Source: Armatimonadota bacterium
Lineage (GTDB): Bacteria > Armatimonadota > UBA5829
Assembly: GCA_023398345.1 (NCBI GenBank)
Contig: JAEWSK010000087.1
Span: 1 to 10,830, forward strand
Length of the DNA stretch: 10,830 bases
Direction of reading: 5' to 3'
Shown: in pieces, positions 6,564-10,830 of the stretch
Layout: every line of letters begins with the position of its first letter
How positions within the stretch are numbered: position 1 is the first letter of the stretch
Program-made: the position numbers and the translations under genes
Notes under the pieces: model-generated
What the model was told of the DNA's origin: nothing
Database searches by the model: none
What the model saw: the letters and a program-made list of their open reading frames with translations, nothing else

Positions 6564-9467
6564 GTGAACTCTGAAAATCTTAATAATATAAGCAACAAGA
6601 TAATATCTCCGGTGCCGTTTTGGTTTATCAACGGACATGTTGACGAATGGCATATCGTTCGCGAGTTCGATATGATGGACGACAAAGGCATCGTCGACGT
6701 AATCGTCCACCCGAGATATGGCATTGAGTGCGAGTATCTGTCGGACGAATGGTTCACCATATTCGGCTGGTGCGTTCGCGAAGCAAAAAAGCACGGCATG
6801 CGCGTGTGGATATACGACGAACTCAACTGGCCCAGCGGAACTGCGGGCATGTCCGTCATAAAGAACAACCCCCAATATAAAAGCAAATACCTTGCGGTGG
6901 AGTCGCTGTCGCTTAATGCAATCGACTGGGCGACATTCACGCCGGGAGCATACATGGTCGCCGCGAATATCGAAGGCGGGGCCGTCACAAAAACTCGCGT
7001 AATTGAAGACATAAGCACGGCACAGGCGCTCACCGGAGCTTGGAGGCTATTTAACTGCACGATCAAACAGGACGATTTTTATATCGACACCCTATCATTT
7101 GACGCCGTAAACTGCTTTAAGCGCGTCACATACGACGAGTATTTCAACCGCTTCGGAGAAGAATTCGGCAAGTCGATTCGAGCGATATTTACGGATGAGC
7201 CGTCTATCTACTGGGTGAGTGTTGGCTACGATGATTGGAATTTGCCATACACTGATGACTATTTCTCCACGTTTGAGGCGAAATACGGCTATTCGCCGGT
7301 GTCTATGATACCCTACTTATTTCATCCGAGCGCAAAGGGTGCAGCATTTCGCGCGGACTATTGGGAACATGCGGGATTTCTATTCAACGAGCGCTATCAT
7401 TGCAATCTCGGCAAATGGTGCCGCGAGCACGGCGTAATCTACACTGGCCATAACCATCAAGAAGAACCACTGCGCTATCAGATACGCTTTCAGGGCGATA
7501 TGTTCGGTGCGATGCGTGCAATGGATATTCCCGGGGTCGATCACCTCTGTAAAGCCACGCTCGGCAATAGCTGCATCTCAATTGTCGGCAACAAGATATG
7601 CTCGTCTGAGGCGCATTTTGACGGCAAGCCACGGTGCATGAGCGAGAGCTTCGGCGTAATGGACTGGGACACGACATTCACAAACCTAAAGCGCGTCACC
7701 GATTGGCAATATGCGCTGGGCATAAATCTTCTCGTCCCACACGCAATTTACCACACGATCTCGTCTATGACCAAACGTGAATCGCCGCCTAGTTTTTTCT
7801 ATCAATCGCCACACTGGCAGGACTTCGAGTGCTTTGCCGACTACGTCAAGCGGCTCGAAAACATGCTCGTCGGAGGGCAGCACTTATGCAAAGTGGCCGT
7901 TATGTACCCTACAAGCGGCCTTTGGGCAACTTATCAGCCCGACCGCAAGACAACTGAGTTTGAACACACAGATAATTTCCTCAATTCGCTATGTCTGGAA
8001 CTTGTAAAAAAGCAGGTCGATTTCGATTTGGTCGATTTCACAGCGCTTAAACAGGCCGACTTGCACAACGGCACAATAAAGCTGGCTGACGAAGCCTATG
8101 AAGTGCTGATTGTTCCGGCAACTGCATATATGCGCGCAAATGAGATAGAGCGCCTCACGGAAATAGTGGCATCAGGCGTGAAGACAGTGCTATTTCATAA
8201 ATCTATGGAGCCGCTCTCAGAAAATCTGCCCAACGGCATGCGCGGCGCGAGTTTTGTGCGCAGCGAAGAGCTTCAAGCGTTTGTTGATATTCTCAAAAAA
8301 AGTCTTGACGACGATATTGAGCTTACAGGAGGCGGGGCTGAAGATATTATGGCCTATCGCCGCGAAAAAGATGGGCATAAGATCACTTTTCTACTTAACC
8401 GATCAGAGAAGCATCGCAAAGTATCGGCACTCATAAGTAACTATCCGGATACCGCGATATACGACCAGGAAACCGGCGTTTTTACAAAGCTCGAAGGGCG
8501 TCAGGCTGGTCAAAAAACTCTCGTCCAATTGCGATTTCACCCCAACCAGAGTTTCTTCATAGTCAGCGGCGTCCACGATGCAAAAACGCCGTGCAAAGAT
8601 AATATTGAGACTGTCGAAATCGCAGTTAGAGACATTTCAGTTAATATCCCATTTAATGTGGCGTCGATTTATCGTTTTGCGTATACACAGTCCGATTTGA
8701 CCGAGGACAACATGCCATCGACAAGCGTTGATGTGCGCGCACATCCGCGATATATCCCGATCCAATGGGCAGCCGACAAGCCGGACTTCACTAGGTTTGC
8801 AGGGACTTATGAGGCAACGGTTAGCTTGGATTTTGACCCACCCAGTGATGTGTCCATATCGATGATGCTCGACAAGGACTTTGCCGACTGCGAAATCTAC
8901 ATAAACGGCGAGCGCGTTGACCCAAGGCCTGCCCCGGAGTTTGCGGCGGAGTTCTTTTTGACTGATTTTCAAGATGTGAGCGCATTCATCGGCCATTTGC
9001 TAAAGCGCGGTGATAACAGTCTCAAAGTCATCTCGCCGACAAAACTCAGCGAGCCTCTTCGGCTAGTCGGCAATTTTTATGTCCGAGCGACCGACATGGA
9101 AGTGTCTTTGCTTTCCGAAAACAAACCAAATCCGTTTGCACTTGAAAAAGATTATCCGTTCTACTCCGGCACAGTCACCTATCGCGCTGAATTCGATCTC
9201 GAACGGACATACGATGATTTGACATTAGACTTGCATGACGTGTGGGACACGGCAACACTGAGAGTCAACGGCAAGTTGGTTGGGACGAGGCTATGGTCGC
9301 CATATATCTTCGAGATTTCTCAGTTTGCAAAATTGGGATCAAATAATATCGAAATCGAAGTCCGCAATAATATGGCAAATTTGATTCTAGGCAACCCCAG
9401 ACAATTTGGGCTGAGAGCAACGCCCGCGCTAATTGGATCAACCAGCGCACCTGCATCGCAAAAATAA
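6564..9467 (+). CDS. GH106-like glycoside hydrolase (alpha-L-rhamnosidase-related), probably cytoplasmic
   Basis: 967 aa from GTG 6564. No other in-frame ATG, GTG or TTG lies between the previous gene and the conserved N-terminus, and the Shine-Dalgarno is weak. The catalytic part opens with the family-like PFWFINGHVDE and HPRYGIECEYLSDEWF motifs, then HGMRVWIYDELNWPSGTAG (around residues 77-95). Candidate catalytic acids are E212 in FTDEPS and E361 in MSESFG, at places where related TIM-barrel hydrolases carry theirs. The assignment by position is inferred. Residues about 440-550 resemble the amidotransferase-like (beta-galactosidase trimerisation-type) domain. About 620-700 is a small beta domain, and two jelly-roll sugar-binding-type modules follow (about 735-860 and 864-955, the latter with LRVNGKLVG). 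No signal peptide is present, so it probably acts on imported oligosaccharides. GH106 enzymes cleave alpha-L-rhamnosides, but sequence alone does not fix the substrate here. It follows the exported 819-aa gene by 47 nt, probably in one operon. Confidence 0.85.
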   Translation: MNSENLNNISNKIISPVPFWFINGHVDEWHIVREFDMMDDKGIVDVIVHPRYGIECEYLSDEWFTIFGWCVREAKKHGMRVWIYDELNWPSGTAGMSVIKNNPQYKSKYLAVESLSLNAIDWATFTPGAYMVAANIEGGAVTKTRVIEDISTAQALTGAWRLFNCTIKQDDFYIDTLSFDAVNCFKRVTYDEYFNRFGEEFGKSIRAIFTDEPSIYWVSVGYDDWNLPYTDDYFSTFEAKYGYSPVSMIPYLFHPSAKGAAFRADYWEHAGFLFNERYHCNLGKWCREHGVIYTGHNHQEEPLRYQIRFQGDMFGAMRAMDIPGVDHLCKATLGNSCISIVGNKICSSEAHFDGKPRCMSESFGVMDWDTTFTNLKRVTDWQYALGINLLVPHAIYHTISSMTKRESPPSFFYQSPHWQDFECFADYVKRLENMLVGGQHLCKVAVMYPTSGLWATYQPDRKTTEFEHTDNFLNSLCLELVKKQVDFDLVDFTALKQADLHNGTIKLADEAYEVLIVPATAYMRANEIERLTEIVASGVKTVLFHKSMEPLSENLPNGMRGASFVRSEELQAFVDILKKSLDDDIELTGGGAEDIMAYRREKDGHKITFLLNRSEKHRKVSALISNYPDTAIYDQETGVFTKLEGRQAGQKTLVQLRFHPNQSFFIVSGVHDAKTPCKDNIETVEIAVRDISVNIPFNVASIYRFAYTQSDLTEDNMPSTSVDVRAHPRYIPIQWAADKPDFTRFAGTYEATVSLDFDPPSDVSISMMLDKDFADCEIYINGERVDPRPAPEFAAEFFLTDFQDVSAFIGHLLKRGDNSLKVISPTKLSEPLRLVGNFYVRATDMEVSLLSENKPNPFALEKDYPFYSGTVTYRAEFDLERTYDDLTLDLHDVWDTATLRVNGKLVGTRLWSPYIFEISQFAKLGSNNIEIEVRNNMANLILGNPRQFGLRATPALIGSTSAPASQK

Positions 9468-9501
9468 CACAGCAGTGTGCATGTCAAATATGAAAGATAG
9501 T

Positions 9502-9701
9502 TTGGGGCTCTGCCCCAATTCCCACCAGAGACTCTGTCTCTGGACTCTGCAAGGAAACTTAGTTTCCTGGACCTTCAGACTCGTAAATTGCTAGACCCCG
9601 ACGGGGGTCTAGCAATTTACGCATACGGGGTCTGGGGACGCGTCCCCAGCGGGGTTAAGGGGCAGCGCCCCTTATGGAAGTCTGAGGGTAACACCCTCAG
9701 A
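9502..9701. repeat. Array of seven tightly packed stem-loops, mirror-symmetric about a central palindrome
   Basis: Seven perfect inverted repeats fill 200 nt. H1 9502-9518 (TTGGGGC, loop TCT), H2 9525-9543 (CCAGAGAC, loop TCT), H3 9552-9568 (AGGAAAC, loop TTA), H4 9582-9621 (18-bp arms), H5 9632-9649 (CTGGGGACG, self-palindromic), H6 9656-9674 (TAAGGGGC, loop AGC), H7 9681-9701 (TCTGAGGGT, loop AAC). Most have 7-9 bp stems and 3-nt loops, and linkers are only 6-13 nt. Read inward from each end, the linkers resemble each other (CCCAC, CTCTGC, CCTTC on the left; CCCCGC, CCCCG on the right), and both halves end in the same 18-mer that forms H4. I recall similar chains of GC-rich hairpins in intergenic DNA of various bacteria but cannot name this family. 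The array lies between the glycoside hydrolase stop and the nuoH promoter. Confidence 0.85.
9582..9621. repeat. Perfect 18-bp inverted repeat with 4-nt centre (axis of the stem-loop array)
   Basis: CGTAAATTGCTAGACCCC at 9582-9599 pairs perfectly with its reverse complement at 9604-9621 around GACG. It is about twice as long as the other stems in the array and sits at the axis between the two halves. No T-run follows on either strand, so it is not a classical Rho-independent terminator, although a transcript would fold into a very stable rod here. Confidence 0.9.
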
Positions 9702-9715
9702 GCATCTTCCCACAA

Positions 9716-9740
9716 TCTGTGATATGCACAGACGCTGTGC
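9716..9740. promoter_or_regulatory. CTGTG/CACAG dyad just upstream of the nuoH -35 box
   Basis: TCTGTG at 9716-9721 is the inverted complement of CACAGA at 9727-9732, centred 5 nt apart. CACAG is also complementary to CTGTG at 9735-9739, giving an alternative stem (GCACAG/CTGTGC, loop ACG, 9726-9740). The dyad ends 6 nt before the -35 hexamer, a place where activators or repressors often bind. It is CRP/FNR-like in flavour (TGTG...CACA), but the spacing is not the standard one. It could also be one more small stem of the neighbouring array. Confidence 0.35.
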
Positions 9741-9746
9741 GATTCC

Positions 9747-9775
9747 TTGACGAGGCCGGGCGTGACGGTTATAAT
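9747..9775 (+). promoter_or_regulatory. Near-consensus sigma-70 promoter for nuoH
   Basis: TTGACG at 9747-9752 and TATAAT at 9770-9775 are separated by exactly 17 nt, which matches the housekeeping sigma consensus at 11 of 12 positions. Transcription would start near 9782, leaving a leader of about 60 nt before the nuoH ATG at 9842. The promoter sits after the stem-loop array, so nuoH would begin its own transcription unit independent of the glycoside hydrolase. Confidence 0.75.
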
Positions 9776-9841
9776 TGGGCTGGTGGACTTGGGAGCGCGG
9801 TTCCGACGAGGAAGATCGGGCTGCGCTTTGTTGTTATAAAG

Positions 9842-10830
9842 ATGCCAAATACATACCTCGAACTTGCAAAACAACTCGGTGTGATCATTGCAATTGCTGT
9901 GACTGTCCTTATTTTTATGATGGTCGCAGTGCTTTACCTCGTCCTCAAGTTGCGATGGGTCATCGCGCGAATTCAGTCCAGATTAGGGCCGAATCGCACA
10001 GGCCCGTGGGGCGTCGCGCAGACGGTTGCAGATGCGCTCAAGCTATTCCGCAAAGAAGACATTATCCCTCGCGGCGCAGATAGATTGCTCTTTACTATTG
10101 CACCGGCTTTGGTTTTCATACCAGCATATTTAGTTTATGTAGTAATCCCATTCGGTGACGGATTGACGCCGCAGGGTCTCAGCGTCGGCGCGATTTATGT
10201 CAGCGCGATTTCCAGCATTGGCGTAATCGGGATTGTAGTCGCAGGATGGGCGTCAAACAACAAATGGTCGCTGTTGGGAGCGTTTAGAGGCGCAAGTCAA
10301 TTAATTGCATATGAAGTGCCGTTGATTTTGGCGCTGGCTGCGCCGGTGTTGGTGACAGGCACACTGAATCTCAATGAAATTGTTGCGTCGCAGGCCGGCG
10401 GTTTTTGGCACTGGAACATATTTGTCGGAATGCCGATGCTGCCGATTGCGCTTTTGATGATGATTATTGCGGGACTCGCCGAAATCAATGTAGCTCCTTT
10501 CGATATAATGGAAGCCGAGAGCGAGTTGGTAGCGGGCTTCAACACAGAATATTCTGGAATGAAGTTTGCGCTGTTTTTTTTGGCGGAGTTCGCGCAGAGC
10601 TTTACGCTTGCTGCACTGATCGTCACGCTTTTTCTCGGCGGATACCAACCGCCGCTGAATTGCCTCGGCGCGCAGGTGACGGCGAAATTATTTGGAGTGA
10701 TTCCGCTGTTCGGCCTAATCTCACTAGGTTGGTTTATGCTCAAATGCTGGGTGGTCGTCCTTGGAATAATGTGGATTCGATCGACCCTGCCCCGCGTTCG
10801 CATGGATCAGCTCATGAGCCTTAGTTGGAG
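9842..10830 (+). CDS. nuoH: NADH-quinone oxidoreductase subunit H (complex I membrane subunit), 3' end cut off
   Basis: 329 codons are visible and the gene runs off the right edge. The family is about 325-350 aa, so only a short C-terminal piece is missing. NuoH is the membrane subunit that joins the quinone-binding cavity to the proton-pumping arm of complex I. Diagnostic stretches: ARIQSRLGPNRTGP (42-55), VADALKLFRKEDIIP (about 61-75), the YEV motif with E158, PFDIMEAESELVAG (219-232), NTEYSGMKFALFFLAEF, and RVRMDQLM near the end. Multiple hydrophobic helices are evident. ATG 9842 matches the usual N-terminus but has only a weak Shine-Dalgarno. A better purine tract (GAGGAAG, 9808-9814) lies too far upstream. 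Two positions look atypical: the usual ERK/ERR motif before the GPNR loop reads KLRW (L37 for Glu), and the usual NR-x-PFD reads NVAPFD (V217 for Arg). An eight-T run occurs in frame at 10574-10581. No other nuo gene is visible upstream; downstream neighbours are outside the window. Confidence 0.95.
   Translation, partial: MPNTYLELAKQLGVIIAIAVTVLIFMMVAVLYLVLKLRWVIARIQSRLGPNRTGPWGVAQTVADALKLFRKEDIIPRGADRLLFTIAPALVFIPAYLVYVVIPFGDGLTPQGLSVGAIYVSAISSIGVIGIVVAGWASNNKWSLLGAFRGASQLIAYEVPLILALAAPVLVTGTLNLNEIVASQAGGFWHWNIFVGMPMLPIALLMMIIAGLAEINVAPFDIMEAESELVAGFNTEYSGMKFALFFLAEFAQSFTLAALIVTLFLGGYQPPLNCLGAQVTAKLFGVIPLFGLISLGWFMLKCWVVVLGIMWIRSTLPRVRMDQLMSLSW

Noticed and set aside
9582..9621. Classical Rho-independent terminator for the glycoside hydrolase
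   Set aside because: The stem is very strong but no T-run follows on the plus strand. It may hinder transcription, but it lacks the standard signature.
9502..9701. CRISPR array
   Set aside because: The stems are inverted repeats with different sequences. There are no direct repeats of constant length with unique spacers and no cas genes nearby.
9692..9841. In-frame open extension upstream of nuoH (for example from GTG 9737)
   Set aside because: The segment carries a near-consensus promoter whose start site would fall after the GTG, so it would not be transcribed, and NuoH proteins normally begin close to the ATG at 9842.
9617..9874. Minus-strand 85-aa frame across the nuoH leader
   Set aside because: It runs through the hairpin array and promoter, has a composition unlike a protein, and has no ribosome binding site worth noting.
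10405..10824. 139-aa plus-strand frame inside nuoH
   Set aside because: It overlaps the diagnostic NuoH coding frame and has no independent support.

Overview
This 10.8 kb window comes from a bacterial chromosome of intermediate GC content. It holds four substantial genes, the 3' end of a fifth at the left edge, and one unusual non-coding stem-loop array. The mix suggests an environmental carbohydrate-degrading bacterium: a secreted beta-helix protein of the 'choice-of-anchor Q' type with TSP3 calcium repeats and a C-terminal OB-fold-like tail, a large GH106-like glycoside hydrolase, and a bacterial complex I gene. The wording of the OB-fold-like tail (PFGMPN...GGGG...GLLIRTWG...FVLDDGSG) reminds me of proteins from Armatimonadota. 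That placement rests on memory of the family and is tentative; Planctomycetota or Verrucomicrobiota-like lineages are alternatives.

Layout. (1) 2-268 (+): C-terminal part of an unrecognised Cys-containing protein. (2) 259-289: an 11-bp perfect hairpin that contains the stop codon of gene 1 and carries a T-run on the minus strand, so it is a shared terminator between convergent genes. (3) 354-3830 (-): a 1158-aa exported protein with two consecutive parallel beta-helices joined by calcium-binding TSP3 repeats. (4) 3831-4056: a divergent intergenic region. (5) 4057-6516 (+): an 819-aa exported protein of no family I recognise. (6) 6564-9467 (+): a 967-aa GH106-like glycoside hydrolase without a signal peptide, 47 nt after gene 5 and probably in the same transcript. 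(7) 9468-9841: a 374-nt gap holding seven closely packed stem-loops arranged symmetrically around a perfect 18-bp palindrome, a small dyad, and a near-consensus sigma-70 promoter. (8) 9842-10830 (+): nuoH, cut by the window edge.

How the parts fit. Genes 3, 5 and 6 look like a small polysaccharide-oriented cluster. The beta-helix protein and the 819-aa protein would act outside the cytoplasm, and the glycoside hydrolase would process imported oligosaccharides inside. This is inference from domain types and signal peptides; no transporter or regulator is visible. nuoH starts a separate respiratory transcription unit with its own promoter.

The best candidates for something undescribed are the mirror-symmetric stem-loop array upstream of nuoH, the 819-aa exported protein of unknown family, and the NuoH, which appears to lack two charged residues I expect from the family.
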